64,000 bases of DNA from Primulina eburnea (Eukaryota; Streptophyta; Magnoliopsida; Lamiales; Gesneriaceae), in NCBI RefSeq assembly GCF_022965805.1, contig NC_133109.1, positions 6,053,869 to 6,117,868 of the forward strand. The letters are read 5' to 3'. The notes beneath the pieces were generated by a model. It did not search any database. It worked only from the letters and a program-made list of their open reading frames with translations, and was not told the DNA's origin. Below, piece by piece: positions 33,849 to 47,200 of this stretch. Each line of letters starts with the position of its first letter. The stretch's first letter is position 1. A program made the position numbers and the translations under genes.

Positions 33849-34802
33849 CATGTTTTATTGTTTGTTTTTTCTCAACTGTTAATGAATTTTAAAATAAATC
33901 GAAAAAATGAAATTTAGCCAATTTTTTGAAATGAAATGTATACTGTATTTTTTTAATAAAAAACTATATTTTTAAAGAATTTAAAGTAAATAGAAAAATA
34001 ATAAAATTTATAATTCATTTTTAAAAAATGAATTATATCCTTATTTTAAAAATAATTTTTTTTGTTTAATTCTATTTTTCTTTTGTTTGATTTATGAACT
34101 TTATTTTTATTTTTTGGGATGTCTCTTTGTTTGATTTATTTTTCCTATTAATTAATTAATTTAAAATAAATCGAATGAAAATGAAGTTACATTCTTGTTT
34201 TAAAATTTTATTGTTTTCCAATTTTTTAGTAGGTATTCTCTAATATGGTTTCATGGATATATATCTCTAACAAGTGTCAACTTTTTTCACTAGCTATTGT
34301 CAATTGATTTTAAATAAATCGAAGGAAAATGAAGTTTACATTGTTGTTCAAAATTTTATAGTTTTTCTAATTTTTAAGTAGGTTTTCTGTGAGCAAGTCT
34401 CATGGATATATCACTGAGATAGGTCGACCCAGTCCATTTCCTGAGTGAAAAACAATATTTTTTCATAATTTGTGTTGGATAAAAGATATGTTTCACAAAA
34501 TTGACTTATGAAACAGTCTCATAGGAGTTTTTGTGCCAATTTTTATTTTTAACTTGAGTAAAATAACATCCACGAATAACGTAAATAATATGTGAATATT
34601 AAATTTGAAAACTCTAATAAAATTGTGTGAATTTACATATATGTCCTTATCTTCGTTAAATAGTATTAATAAATACATGTATTTTTTGTTTGTTTTTTCA
34701 GGCATTAATGAATTTTATTATAAATTTTTTCGAATGCAATTTACACTCAATTTTTTATATAAAAAATATTTTTTAATGAAATTTTAAATAAGTGATACAA
34801 TG

Positions 34803-36301
34803 TGTTGGAACATTTCATGTTTGTAATCTTAATTTTGATGTTAACAAAACTTGTTATTGTATTTCTAATATATTTACTCACGTGTGAAGTTGCAAACACA
34901 AGAAAAAACTGAAACTGAATTTAGCCAAACTGAATTTCTGACGAGCTTCGGTATTTTGATGATATCTCTCAGCTGGATGATTCAAATGACGATTTTCCAA
35001 CTTGAATGATCAGAAAACTCAATTTGAAACAAGTCGTATTTCACGTCAGTTGGGCAAAATCGGATGCTATCTAGGTCTAACCTATCGCTGAATTACCAAA
35101 ATGATTGCACGAAAACAACAATCAGTTGAGTATAAGCAGTTGCGGTATTTTGGTCATATCTCTCAGCTAGGTTATTGGAATGAATCGATTCAGTATGCAT
35201 TGGAAATATAAGATGATGATATACAAATCATCTTCAGGATTCAAAGTCTGGATTGAAGCTTAAAATGCTGATAAATGATGATGAAGCTATTAGTTCAGCA
35301 CAATCTTTCAGCACATGAGATGAAACTGAAATGGACTAGTGGAGCAGACAAGAACTGAACTGAACTGAACTGAACCAGACTAGGTGAACTGAACCAGTTG
35401 AGCAGCTGACCAATTGACCAAAGTTGACCAGTTTAGGCTCAGGAAAATGTCCAGCAAGACAAATTTGACCGTTGCAATTTCAGAAACAGTACATAAATTT
35501 TTCAAACGGTCATATTATTGTATCTAATGTATATATCATTTTTGGGGCTATAAATACAATATCTTGAAGATCAAACAAGAGTTTTTGAAAGGGATTTAAA
35601 GTATAAGCAGTTAGCAAGCAAAAATCTACTAGTTGAGAGCACAAATCCTTGTGTGAGGATTCATTTGATATGTATACTGTAAAGATAAATTCCTTACATA
35701 CAATCACTCACACGTATATAAGAGAGTTGAACTTCAAATATTATATGAGTGAGTTACGTGTTTGTAGTTTTTGTATACGAGACAATAAAATATATGCTGA
35801 TTGTAAGATGCTGCCTCCAATCTTCAGTGCTAGGATTTCAGTTAGGCAGTAGTGTAAGTCCTAAGCTGAGTGTGTTTGTACAAAGAGTTGTATAAATCAA
35901 AGTCTTTTAGTGGATCCTTCTCAATGGGAGGAAGGGGTGACATAGGAGTATTTGAAGTCTCCGAACATCCATAAACAAATTCGTGTCTATTTATTCATTG
36001 CATTTACTTATCATTTTCATTGTTTTAAAGATGCATTGTTAAAGCATTTTATGTGTTCTTCAAATATCAAAAATATTGCATACCAAGTGTTTGAGAAAAT
36101 GCTTCAACCAAAATATTTTTACTCATTCAACTTGCAGATATTTTAAATACTTTTTAAAATATTTAATCGGCTTCTATGAAAAATTATTTTGAGTGTCTTC
36201 CTTTTGGTTTGAAAACCAAACTCGAATTAATTAATCAGTGTTCAATATTTCAAAAACCGAGCTATTGTAGCTCAACGATTTTCCCCAAACCGATCCTTTC
36301 A
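34803..36301 (+). mobile_element. Solo LTR, 1.5 kb, unclassified (copia-like style)
   Basis: Starts TGTTGGAACATTTC and ends GATCCTTTCA, with a perfect 5-bp target duplication CAATG (34798-34802, 36302-36306). It contains a TATAAATAC box near 35550 and a run of GAACT pentamers near 35355. No PBS or internal domains are adjacent, so it is a solo LTR. Orientation is given as read (TG...CA is symmetrical, but the TATA box and downstream leader fit plus). The superfamily is uncertain. Confidence 0.75.
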
Positions 36302-36306
36302 CAATG

Positions 36307-38040
36307 TCAGCAACTTGACGCAATATAACTTACCAAGAGTTCACCTATCATGCATGTTTAACCCATCAGAACTGAATGATAGTGAAATATTTATCTTCTA
36401 GTTCAAACGATTCTTGATCTTCAAGTTTAAAGTTATATTTGTTAACCACGACATAAATTTTATTTCTTATAATTATGATCTACCGTGCAAAGTCATATAC
36501 TAAACTAATGGTGAACATAATGAGGATTGCACCGACGTGAGTGTCAGTGGGACAAACCATAAAACCCTATGTGTGACAAAGATAAATAATTGTTTGGTGT
36601 CATAAGAGAACACTCAAAAGAATCAAAATGAGTTTAAACTGATTTTATGTATAATAATTACTCTTATATACATCAAGTGGTAGAAAATGAGGAATAATAA
36701 TGAATTCAAATCGTTTTTATGGGAAAAAAATTTCTCTTACTTCAATAATTATTTAAAATGCTTTAAAAGATTTTTAGAATTTTCTTATGTTTTTAAATAT
36801 TTTTTGCTCGAAAAATAAAAGTTTTTAAAAATATTATAATTATCTTCATGTTTTATGTTATATCAAATTTCCATCGATAAATACTTGTTGATATTTTTTC
36901 AAAGACATGATTTATGTATATAACTTTATAACTTCAAAATATATTATGAGAAATTTAGAGATTATGGTTGTTATTATGGTTGTTGCAAAAAAAATTATTT
37001 GATATATTTGTTTTTGTTTTATTACTTAGAATACTCATATTCTAACTATATTTTTTTTTTTACAAATTTAAGGTTGTAATATTAAAATATGTATTACAAT
37101 AATAGTAAAATTATGGTTCTGATTATGAATCACATTAATAAATATTTTTATGTTTAGACATATAATTACAACATTATATACTTATCTGTATATCAAACTT
37201 AAAACAACTCAATTATATTTGTATGTTTAGACATATAATGACAACACTATATACTTATATGTATATCAAACCTAAAACAACTCAATTATATTAGTATCCA
37301 GGAACTCAAACAACAATAAAATTTGAACTTTATTGAGGTATCGTAGATTGAATTAATGGTTAAAAAATAACAGATAGTGAGAGTGATGTGATAATTGTTC
37401 TATTCATATCATCCTTGTATCGACCAACCTGCATATCTTCTTCTAGTATACATACATACATATATATATATACATATGGTCACACGCCCCTTATTTATGG
37501 GTGAGCAAGATTTCGGTTAAACCGATTAACCGACCGAATTGAGCCAATTCGGAAATTCGGTTCGGTTATTTCGGAAATTCGATTTTCCAATTAAAAAAAT
37601 CATTTATATCGGTTAATTCGGTTCGGTTACGGTTTTCATAATATTTAAATCGGTTAAATACCTCGGGTTTGGTACCACCGTTTGAGCCTAGCCGACCAAA
37701 ATATTATCAACAACTTGATCGGTTTTGATATTCTCGCAACCAATGTTAAACCCGAGGGCTTAAGGCTCAATCAGACCGACCAAATGGTCTAAAATTCAAT
37801 ACTTATTTTAGACCACAGAGGGTATTACTGATGCCCCCAATATTTAACCGTGTCTGAGTCCTACTTCTTCTCGAGGACCTTAGATGTAGGGGTGTTCAAA
37901 TTTTGGATAAAACGAAAAAACCGACTGAACCGTAAAATTCATGTTTTTCGATTATTTGACCGGTTTCGGTTTCGTGTTTAGATATTTCGATTTTCCGGTT
38001 GGTTTTCGATTTTTTTAAAAAAAATCTGAATAACCGAAAA
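36307..38040. other. Intergenic AT-rich DNA with small repeats
   Basis: No gene recognised. A 73-bp unit is present twice in tandem (37149-37221, 37222-37294). Two TTCGGTT/AACCG-rich blocks (37510-37670, 37900-38040) are typical of plant repeat DNA; TAGGGGTGTTCAAA at 37887 looks like a hAT-type terminus, without a matching partner seen. Confidence 0.5.
37149..37294. repeat. 73-bp tandem duplication
   Basis: Two adjacent copies differing at a handful of positions; each begins with TATGTTTAGACATATAAT. Confidence 0.85.
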
Positions 38041-41000
38041 ATCAAAATATATGAGAATTCTTTGTTTTTTTACCCCGAATTCTTTTGCCCAGCATATTTT
38101 CGAATATTAGGGTAAAATCCTTCAATTTCATGAAATCATGCACTTTAAATATTTAAGCATGTAAAATATATCAATTAAGTAGTTAAAATCAATTAAGTAA
38201 AATAAATATGCAATTTAAATAATTTGCATACATGCTGTTTACGTGGGTTGGCTTTTGGACGTTACAAATCCTCCCCCCCCCCCCCCTAAATAAAATTTCG
38301 TCCTCGAAATTAAGATGTATCAAATAATTCGGGATATCGAATCCGCATATGCGATTGCATCTCCCAAGTGGCAAGACCGAGTGATTTAGCCATTTGACTT
38401 TGACCATCTTTATCACCTTGTTGCGCAACCTTCTTTCTTGTCTACCCAAGATTTGAGTAGGCTTTTCTCATCTGACAAGTTTGGTGTAAGTTGTAGTGTT
38501 CAAAGTTCAGTATATGTGAAGGGTTTGACATGTACTTGCGGAGCATTGATATGTGGAAGACATTGTGAAATCCTGCGATATTAGGTGGTAACGCCACTCG
38601 ATATGCTAATACTCTCACTCTTTTCAAGTATCTCAAATGGTCTAATGAATCTTGGACTAAGCTTTTTTTTCTTGCCCAATCTCATAACACCCTTCATAGG
38701 TGCTATCTTCACAAATACATGATCACCAACTGCAAACTCGAGATTTCGTCTTCTTTGGTTCATGTAGCTCTTTTGTCGACTCTGAGCAGTTTTCATTCTT
38801 TCTCGCATCTTAGCTCTCTCCCCTACCACGTCCCATTGGATAAGAGATCAACATTTTCATCCATAGAGTGCCTCGTATGGAGCCATTCCTATTGATGACT
38901 GATAACTATTGTTGTAAGTGAACTCCACTAGAGGTAACTTTGGTTCCCAACTCTCTTGGAAATCGATCACGCATGCTTGGAGTAGATTTTCTAATATTTG
39001 TATGACTCTCTCGGACTAACCATCAGTCTGAGGATGAAATGTGGTACTGAATAGTAGCTTAGCACCCAATGCTGCATGCACACTCTTTCAAACTGAGGAA
39101 GTGAAATGTGTCTCGATCAGACACTGGAATACTATGCAGTCTAACTATCTCTCGAATGTATAGCTCTGCATACCGCTTCATGGAAAAATTCTTCTTCACT
39201 GGTATTAAATGTGATGATTTAGTAAGACGGTCCACTATTACCCAAATGACATTGAGTCCTTTCACCGTCTTTGGCAATCCTACCATGAAATCCATAGTAA
39301 TATTCTCCCACTTCCACTCGAGAATGGGGAGTGGTCGAAGCATTCCCGTCGGTCTTTGATGCTCTGCCTTCACTTGTTGACATGTCAAGTATTCAGATAC
39401 AAGGCGCATAACGTCTCGTTTCATTCCCAGCCACCAATATAAAAGTTTCAAATTCTTGTACATCTTGGAACTTTTGGGATGAACAGAATAAAGAGTACTG
39501 TGAGCTTCTGTCATACTTTCAACTCTAAGTGAATCACCACTAGGGACCCATAGTCAACCTTTATACTTAAAAATGCAATCCTCGACTGAATATAACATCC
39601 TGCCCTTCGCTTCGTCTCCATTTCTGTAATTGCTCATCACTAGACTGTCCGGCTCGAATTCTATATCGTAGAGTAGAATGCACTGTCAATGTAGTGATAT
39701 TAGAGGCCTCTCCTCTAGCATAAACTTTGAGATCAAATTGCTGAATTTCCGCTTGTAGAGGCCTCTGTACTGATAAATGTGCCAAGACTGTCCACTTTCT
39801 ACTCAAAGCATTCACAACTATATTAGCTTTGCCAGGATGGTAGCTAATGTCACAGTCGTAGTCTTTTACAAGCTCTATCCACCGTTTTTGTCTCATATTC
39901 AAATCTTTTTGGGTGAAGAAAAATTTAAGGCTTTTATGGTCCGTAAATATCTTGCATTTCTCATTATACATGCAGTGTCTCCAAATTTTCAATGCAAATA
40001 CAACTGCAACAAGATGCATATGCTATGACTACATCATTTTGCATGAGAACGGCGCCAATCCAAGTTTCGAACCATCAGTAAATACTACATATTCCCCTTG
40101 CTTTGTCCGCATAGCTAAAACTGACGTTGTAGTGAGTGCTTGCTTTAATTGATCAAAAATCTTTTGACATTCCAGCCCCCAAACAAATTTCACATTTTCT
40201 TCGTCAATGTATTCAAGGGTACTGCAATGGATGAAAAACCCTTGATCAACTTGCGATAGTAGCCAGCTAAACCCAAGAAACTACTTATTTCTGTCACACT
40301 TTAGGCACTGACCACCGCTTGACTGACTCGATCTTAGATGGGTTGACCTCTACTCCTTCTTTTGACACAATGTGGCCTAAGAATGCCACCCTTTCTAACC
40401 AAAATTCACACTTGTTGAATTTTGCATACAATTTTGTTCTCATAATATTAGCAAGGTTGTCCTCAAATGTTGTTCATGCTCCTCATGGCTCTTGGAATAG
40501 ATCATGATGTCATCGATAAAAACAATACTGAACTGATCAAGATACGACTAAAATACGCGATTAATGAGATCCATGAAGATCGCTGGTGCATTAGTCAATC
40601 TGAAAGGCATCACTAAAAACTCATAATGCCCATAACTTGTTCTGAAAGCCGTCTTGTGTACATCTGATTCCTTTACCCTCAATTGGTGATAATGAGCTTG
40701 AGTTTTGAGCTTTCAAGTATAGGAACAATTGAGCCTACTCAAAATAGTTAAATTGGGCCCCATAACACCTATTTAATTGAAAAATAAAAGTTTATAAAAA
40801 TTAGTTTTCAAAAATAACGCATTTGATATTTAAAAATTCCCTCGTTTGCCCAAAACCGGTTTACCGGATAAAATCTAGCTCGTCTCGTAAAATAATTTGA
40901 ACTCTATCATTTTTAGAAAAATTTAATCATATTAATAAGCCACGAAATTTTTTACTGAAAAATATTTATTTTGTATTTGTCGTCCCCGGCCTCCTTTCCC

Positions 41001-41176
41001 TAGCCTATTATCGAATATTCGGATAAAATCCTTCAATTTCACAAATCATGCACTTTAAATATTTAAGCATGTAAAATATGTCAATTAAGTATTTAAAATC
41101 AATTAAGTATAATAAATATGTAATTTAAATCATTTGCATGCATGCGGTTTACGTGGGTTGGCTTTTGGACGTTACA
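38041..41176 (-). mobile_element. Second Tekay-like gypsy element, internally deleted and decayed
   Basis: On the minus strand the element starts TGTAACGTCC at 41176 (5' LTR fragment, about 41176-40710). It then jumps directly into the reverse transcriptase (about 40690), so the rest of the LTR, PBS, gag, protease and early RT are deleted. RNase H, integrase and chromodomain follow, then a polypurine tract with 14 consecutive G (C-run 38273-38286) and a 3' LTR fragment beginning TGTAAC at 38266. The two LTR fragments share about 200 bp of clear similarity. Integrase and tail match the first element's family but the LTRs differ. Confidence 0.85.
38330..40700 (-). pseudogene. Gypsy pol remnant (RT, RNase H, integrase, chromodomain)
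   Basis: Pieces in several frames on the minus strand: RT around 40690-40190 ([18 protein letters not shown], then [15 protein letters not shown]); RNase H at 40019-39840 ([34 protein letters not shown]); integrase at 39514-38830 ([47 protein letters not shown]); GPF/Y region at 38829-38581 ([19 protein letters not shown]); chromodomain-like end [18 protein letters not shown] near 38400. Multiple stops and frameshifts: non-functional. Confidence 0.88.
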
Positions 41177-41860
41177 CGAGCTAACCCGATAACTCTCAAC
41201 TCCAACCCGAATCAACTCAATTTTGATTTTATTTTTAAAGAAAATTAAATTAATTTAAATATACAATAACAAAATCTATCTCATATATATGCTTTAAATT
41301 TAAAATCCTAATCGTATAAAAATAAAATATATTTACTAAATCAAATAAATAATTATTTAAAAATTTAAAAAAAGTTCAAAATAAATATTAAATTATGAAA
41401 ATTTATGATATAAATATATAATAAATATTTTTTTAAACATACAGTATATAAAAATGTGGAACAATATTTATTATTTATATATATATTTTTTAAAATATAA
41501 AATTTTCGGGGTCAACTCGGGTTAATTTGAACCTTATCCAATCCGATCATTTTTTTTGGGTAAGCTATTAGATCCAACCCCATCTGATCTGAACTCGAAA
41601 ATCTCAAACTCAAACTTGATTTTATTCGGATTAAACCTGTGTCGAATTGACGATTCGTATCTGATTTTGACATGTTATTAATTATTATCACGAGCTAAAG
41701 CATGCGTGCATACATTCCATGGCATATTAGTAAATTAGCACAATAAGATACGGAAATAGTGAATAAATTAGGAACAGGAAATTTCACACCTTTTTCTCGT
41801 ACGAACAGTAGAACGAAAAAGAAGCGAAAGGAAGAAGTATTATTAAATCATCATCAACAG
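41177..41860 (+). promoter_or_regulatory. Intergenic/promoter region upstream of the F-box gene
   Basis: AT-rich DNA with no recognised feature until leader-like sequence just before ATG 41861. No clear TATA box can be singled out among many AT runs. Confidence 0.35.
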
Positions 41861-43704
41861 ATGGCGGATGCATTGGTATCTTCATCTCCAATAGCAAGAT
41901 TATCCCAAGACCAACTGTTCTCGATCTTGCTCCTCTTACCCATACAATCAATTCTCTGCTTCGCCACCACATGCAAAAGGTTGAATCTTTTGGCATACTC
42001 AGATGCTCTGTGGGAGTCTGTATACAGGAGGGACTGGGGACATCCACCAGCGGATGCGTCCCAGCTTCCATGGAAGAATATGTACCGGCAGGTTTACCAG
42101 TTGGACACTGTGAATTGCCACAGTCTCTTGTTGGGCGACGATGATGAGTGGCCGTGCCCAAGACCCAGAGCTTCCCATTCTCTGAATTTGGTGTCCGGAT
42201 GCTTGGTTCTGTTCGGTGGGGGATGTGAAGGAGGTTAACCTTACCAAATCACTCTTTCTACTTGCTTTCTCCCTGGAGGGTTCTTGATCAATTTCTTCAA
42301 TTAAGTCATCCTAGTAACGTAGTGTGCATATGTATTGGAGATTGAATTGATATTCCCCACCCTTAATACTTGTATAGCATGGTCAGCAGAAAGGAAAAGC
42401 AACAATTTCATTCATCTTGATAGCTTGGATTTGTTACTCTGCTGACATACAAAGAGGAGCTTCTAGTTTTGAAATGTATTATTGAGCTATCATTCAACAT
42501 TTGACAAAAGAACCATCACCCATAGTTGTAGAAAAACATCATCTACTCTATACTAGATGTATTTTCGTTTCTCAAGGCCTTTATCTTTATTTCACAAAGA
42601 TAAAGATGGAGTCATTGGATAATTTCATTCTATTAAGTATTATTGTTGCAGATGCTGGGAAACTGACCAAATACTTGTTATTTCAATCAATTTGATTGCT
42701 GAATTTCTGTCATTTCTTGTTTGTCATTGCTGCTCTCTGTTTTGATGGTTCAGGAAGGCACCTCGAAGACACATGGACGGCTTATGCAGGAGTTGATGAG
42801 TTGAAGAGGAGAAGAATAAAATGGCAAAAGACAAGTTCGGGCATTCCTAAGGGGAGGTTTGGTCACTCGTGTGTTGTAGTTGGCAATTATCTTGTCTTGT
42901 TTGGAGGGATCAATCAACATGGTGTCCGCCAAAATGACACATGGGTTGGCCAGGTCACAGTTGAAGAAAGACTTGGTAATGTTAAATTATCTTGGCGGCT
43001 TCTTGATGTGAGTTGTTCGAGTACATCGCCACCATCACCGAGGGGTGCTCATGCTGGTTGCTGTATTGATAATAGAAGAATGCTTATCCATGGAGGCATC
43101 GGGCCATCCGGTGTGAGATTATGTGACACATGGGTTCTGGATCTTGCAGAAGATGTCTGTTTTGGGACGTGGAGAGAAATTTTGACTCAACCATGTCCTC
43201 CATCTCGGTCGGGACACACATTAACTCATATTGATGAAGCAAAGAATATATTATTTGGAGGGAGGGGATCGAGTTATGAAGTGCTTAATGATGTATGGCT
43301 CTTTGATTCATCAGCCGGTAGATGGATTCAATTAGCGTTTGATTTATGCAACAGCGTGCCTATGCCAATGCCCCGAGTGGGGCACTCTGCCAACCTTATA
43401 ATAGGACATAGACTTCTTATTTACGGAGGTGAAGATTCAAATAGGCATAGGAAAGATGACTTTTGGGTTTTAGACATTGAGTCGATGACAACAAAGCAGC
43501 AGCATAGAAAAACATGGAGAAGGCTTGAATTCACTGGGGGGCCACAAACCCAAGTGTAGGTCATTTCACAGTGCTTGTGTTGATAATTCAGGGTGTTATT
43601 TGTATGTGCATGGTGGAATGGTTGATGGGTTAGTCGAGCCTGCTAGTTCATCAGGCTTAAGGTTCGATGGAGAATTTTTCTTGGTCGAGCTTATATTACA
43701 CTAG
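41861..43704 (+). CDS. F-box/kelch-repeat protein, At1g51550-like, frameshifted near the end
   Basis: Exon 1 41861-42233 (start MADALVSSSP; an upstream in-frame stretch is leader-like), intron with GT donor 42234 and CAG acceptor at 42753, exon 2 from 42754. The F-box lies at about residues 10-50 (LSQDQLFSILLLLPIQSILC, TCKRLNLLAYSDALWESV). Kelch repeats follow: LVLFGGGCEGG, GRFGHSCVVVGNYLVLFGG, RRMLIHGGIGPSGVRLCDTW, HRLLIYGGEDSNRHRKDDFW. The frame closes at TAG 43557-43559, but the +1 frame continues with KCRSFHSACVDNSGCYLYVH and GLRFDGEFFLVEL to TAG 43702-43704, the expected family C-terminus. One extra G in the G6 run 43536-43541 explains this. F-box proteins are SCF ubiquitin-ligase substrate adaptors; the substrate is unknown. 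Confidence 0.87.
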
Positions 43705-44206
43705 TCTCTGTGATTTCGCATGTATAGAAGAAGAAATAGGCTGGTGAGGTAACGGTATTGCTTTCCATGTAAGGAATCAGCTGTTTAAAACGCAAAACTA
43801 CTCAGAAGAAAACTAATCAACGGGGAATGTTATGTAAATATTGAGGTGCATGCATGTGCCAGTGTGTACCTGCGCAATTAACGTTTTTGGTATGCCATTT
43901 AAACTGCTTTGTGATCGTATATGGAGATGCATTCATATGCCGAATTTAGTTGTCGGTCTACTTTTATCCTTTTGAGAATGTTTGTAGAGACCCGGATGGC
44001 ATATGGCACGAGCAAGATGTATAAAATTGTATATAACATAGCAAGCATTGATACTCTTGCCTCAAGTCGTTATTCTACAGGGTCTGGACTTGTTCTTCCA
44101 TTACTTGGGACTTCTAAAACAATAAATAAAATAAAAACAAGTGTACCTACCACTACTTATACGACTAATGATATTGTGGCATCCATTGCAACCACGAAAA
44201 AAATTC
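43705..44206. other. Short intergenic region between convergent genes
   Basis: About 500 bp separate the stop of the F-box gene (+) from the stop of the kelch gene (-). It presumably holds both 3' UTRs; no other feature seen. Confidence 0.6.
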
Positions 44207-47200
44207 TCACAATATCAGCTTCGTTCTCCACATCTCACCTATTACCTTTCGTGGCGCTGGATCCTCAGGTCCTCTGTCTCGTTGCCCAGATGTGAAATAC
44301 AGCATTCCATTCCAAAATCCTACTAGAGTGGTTTTGACTCGGTAAGGGAGCTTTCCAATCACCGACCATTTCTGTTAAAATGATTCAAAATAAATGAACC
44401 TGATACAAATATATGAAGACTAGTTCCGAGTACAAGGCTAGAAACATTACTTGTTGCATCATGCTAGATATGCTCATCAATCAAGAATAATTTGCATCTT
44501 GTTACACTCTGTGTCATGTGTTCTCATGTTATTAGTCTTATAGTCTTTTAGTCAGTTAGTTGACCAAGTTTGACTCTTGTACATATATAAATAGGAACAC
44601 TGTAAATAAATGGTTTTAGTTCTCTTCAATAATAAAATCATCTCTTTCATTTTTTCTGATCTATAGAGCTGTTAATCTCATCTCTGTTCTTCATCTTTAA
44701 TTGATCGATTTGTTCAGATTGCACAATTTACGTGCACTTTAACATGGTATCAGAGCAATCGATTCTTCAATCGATCGGCATTCATATAATTGAAGATTCA
44801 TCTGCGTAGAACAATTAGATCGAGAATGGCAGCTCAGATCTCAAACTTCGGCTTTAATGATCCCCTGTATTTGCATCCATCTGATGCTCCAGGAGTTTCT
44901 CTTGTTCTCGATCCACTGATTGGATCGGAGAATTATGGCATTTGGAGCAGAGCCATGAAGATTGCTCTGCACGCGACGAATAAGCTTGGATTTGTCGATG
45001 GTACGTACCGAAAACCAGCTGCAAATTCACCATCTCTTCATCAATGGGAGCGTTGCAATGCAGTTGTTTTGTCTTGGTTATTTTCTTCTGTATCCAAGGA
45101 GATTTTTTGTGGCCTGGTTTATGCGAAAGATGCATCTAGTGTTTGGGCAGATTTAAAGGAACGGTTCGATAAGATTTGTGGTTCACGCATCTATGCTATT
45201 CATCGCGATATCGTTCGATTATCACAAGGATCGAGCACCATTTCAATTTATTTTTCGAAGCTTAAACAATTATGGGATGAGTTAGCTTCAATGGTGATCT
45301 CTCCTGCTTGTGAATGTCCTACTTCGAGATCTTATGCTGAATACGAGCAACAGCAACGGCTGATCCAGTTTCTTATGGGTCTTAACGACAGTTATGGTCC
45401 AATTCGAAGTCAGATTCTTCTCATGAATCCACTTCCCTCAGTTAGTCAAGCGTATTCCCTAGTTAGTCAAGAAGAATCACATAGGCATGTGATGACATTT
45501 CAATCAGTAACAGATGCTCCTACGACAGCTTTTTATTCTTCATCCTCCAAGCAATCTGACACTATTAAATGTGCTCACTGCTCCATACCGGGACATCTGA
45601 AGGAAAATTGTTTTAGATTGATTGGCTATCCACCGGGGCATAAACTCCACAAGAAATTTCCTCCAGTCAAAAGTACTAAAGCCATTTTGAAGCCCCCTCG
45701 AGTATCTGTACACAACACTATAAGTGATACATCTGCAACCACTGATGTTTCGAGAGTCACCTTCACACCTACTCAATATGCACAAATTATTCGTCTGCTT
45801 GAGAATACTAATGTCCAGCAAGAACATTCAGCCAATTTGGCAGGTACGGTTACTAGCTTGATGTCTATTTCTGCTAGCCGTGATTGGATATTGGATAGTG
45901 GTGCAAATGCTCATATTTTAGGTACCTCTACTGGACTTCAAAATCCTCAGCCATGTCCTTCATCTAATGGATCAGTTCGTTTGCCTAATGGTAACTCTAC
46001 CTCTGTTTCTTCAACCGGTTCAATTCCACTGTCACCCTCATGTACATTACCAAAAGTTCTTCATGTTCCTGATTTCAAATTTAATCTACTCTCAATATCT
46101 CAATTCACCAAAGACAACCAGTGTTGTGTGGTGTTCTATCCAACTTTTTGCTTATTTCAGGAACTCTTGACTGGGAAGATAATGGGGATTGGTAGATTGA
46201 AAGACGGCTTGTATTATCTTGTCAACCCATCCTCACTTGTTGTGCAAAAGAATCCATTATCTGTTTTTCCTTGTACTCCAGTTGATTCTATACCAAAACA
46301 TTTGAAACATTTGCTAACCTGTAATGTTTCTTCATCTATCAATAATAATATTGATCTTTGGCACAAGAGATTTGGTCATATGTCTGTTACTCGATTGAAG
46401 TGCTTGCCTTTTATTACACAAACTCAACTCTCACAATATTGTGCTATATGTCCAATGGCCAAGCAAACCAGAACCGTGTTTCCATCTGTTGAGAGACACA
46501 AATCTCCACATATTTTTCATCTTGTTCATATAGACATATGGGGTCCTCATCGCACTTCCACTCATGAAGGTGCTCAGTATTTTCTCACCTTAGTTGACGA
46601 TTTTTCGAGATGCGTTTGGGTATTTCTAATGCAATTTAAATCTGATACTCTTCGCATTTTGAAACAATTTTTTGCTTTTGTGTCAACTCATTTTCACACC
46701 CAAATCCAACATATTCGTTCGGACAATGCTGCTGAATTTTTTAACACTGAGTGCAATGAATATTTCAGTAATCTTGGTGTCATTCATCAGAGCTCGTGTC
46801 CTTACACACCACAACAAAATGGGTTAGTAGAGCGCAAACACCGTCACATTCTTAATGTGGCTCGTGCTCTCAAATTTCAAGGATCCATACCTGATGTTTA
46901 TTGGGGTGAATGTGTTCTACATGCAACCTATCTAATCAACCGAACCCCAACTCCACTTCTTGAAAATAAAACTCCTTTTGAAGCTCTATTCAACAAAATA
47001 CCTTCCTTTGATCATATTAAGGTGTTTGGTTGTCTTTGTTTTGCAAAAAAACCTTCGCCCAATTCACAAGTTTGACGTTCGTGCCAAGCCATATATTTTC
47101 TTGGGTTATCCTCCCCATCAAAAAGGTTTCAAGCTTCTTGATCCTACCACTCATAGGTTTCTTATATCACGAGACGTGGTATTTCATGAAGATGTATTTC

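Larger units (their letters stand above)
32254..34797. other. AT-rich intergenic DNA with microsatellites and a decayed duplication
   Basis: No gene recognised. It contains (GCAA)n at 32463-32479, long TA runs, a TAA run, and two diverged copies of an about 270-bp block (about 33290-33560 and 34040-34330) sharing TTAATTAAT...AAAATAAATCGAA and later ATATATCTCT...TTTTTTCA motifs. Confidence 0.6.

Noticed and set aside
35345..35400. Array of GAACT/GAACTGAACC units
   Set aside because: A short low-complexity run inside a solo LTR, not a CRISPR or regulatory array; spacing is irregular and there are no spacers.
36601..37480. Possible genes in the AT-rich region before the second gypsy element
   Set aside because: Only short frames without motifs; composition typical of intergenic DNA.
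43921..44326. Two plus-strand open frames after the F-box gene
   Set aside because: They overlap the antisense last exon of the kelch gene and have no family features.
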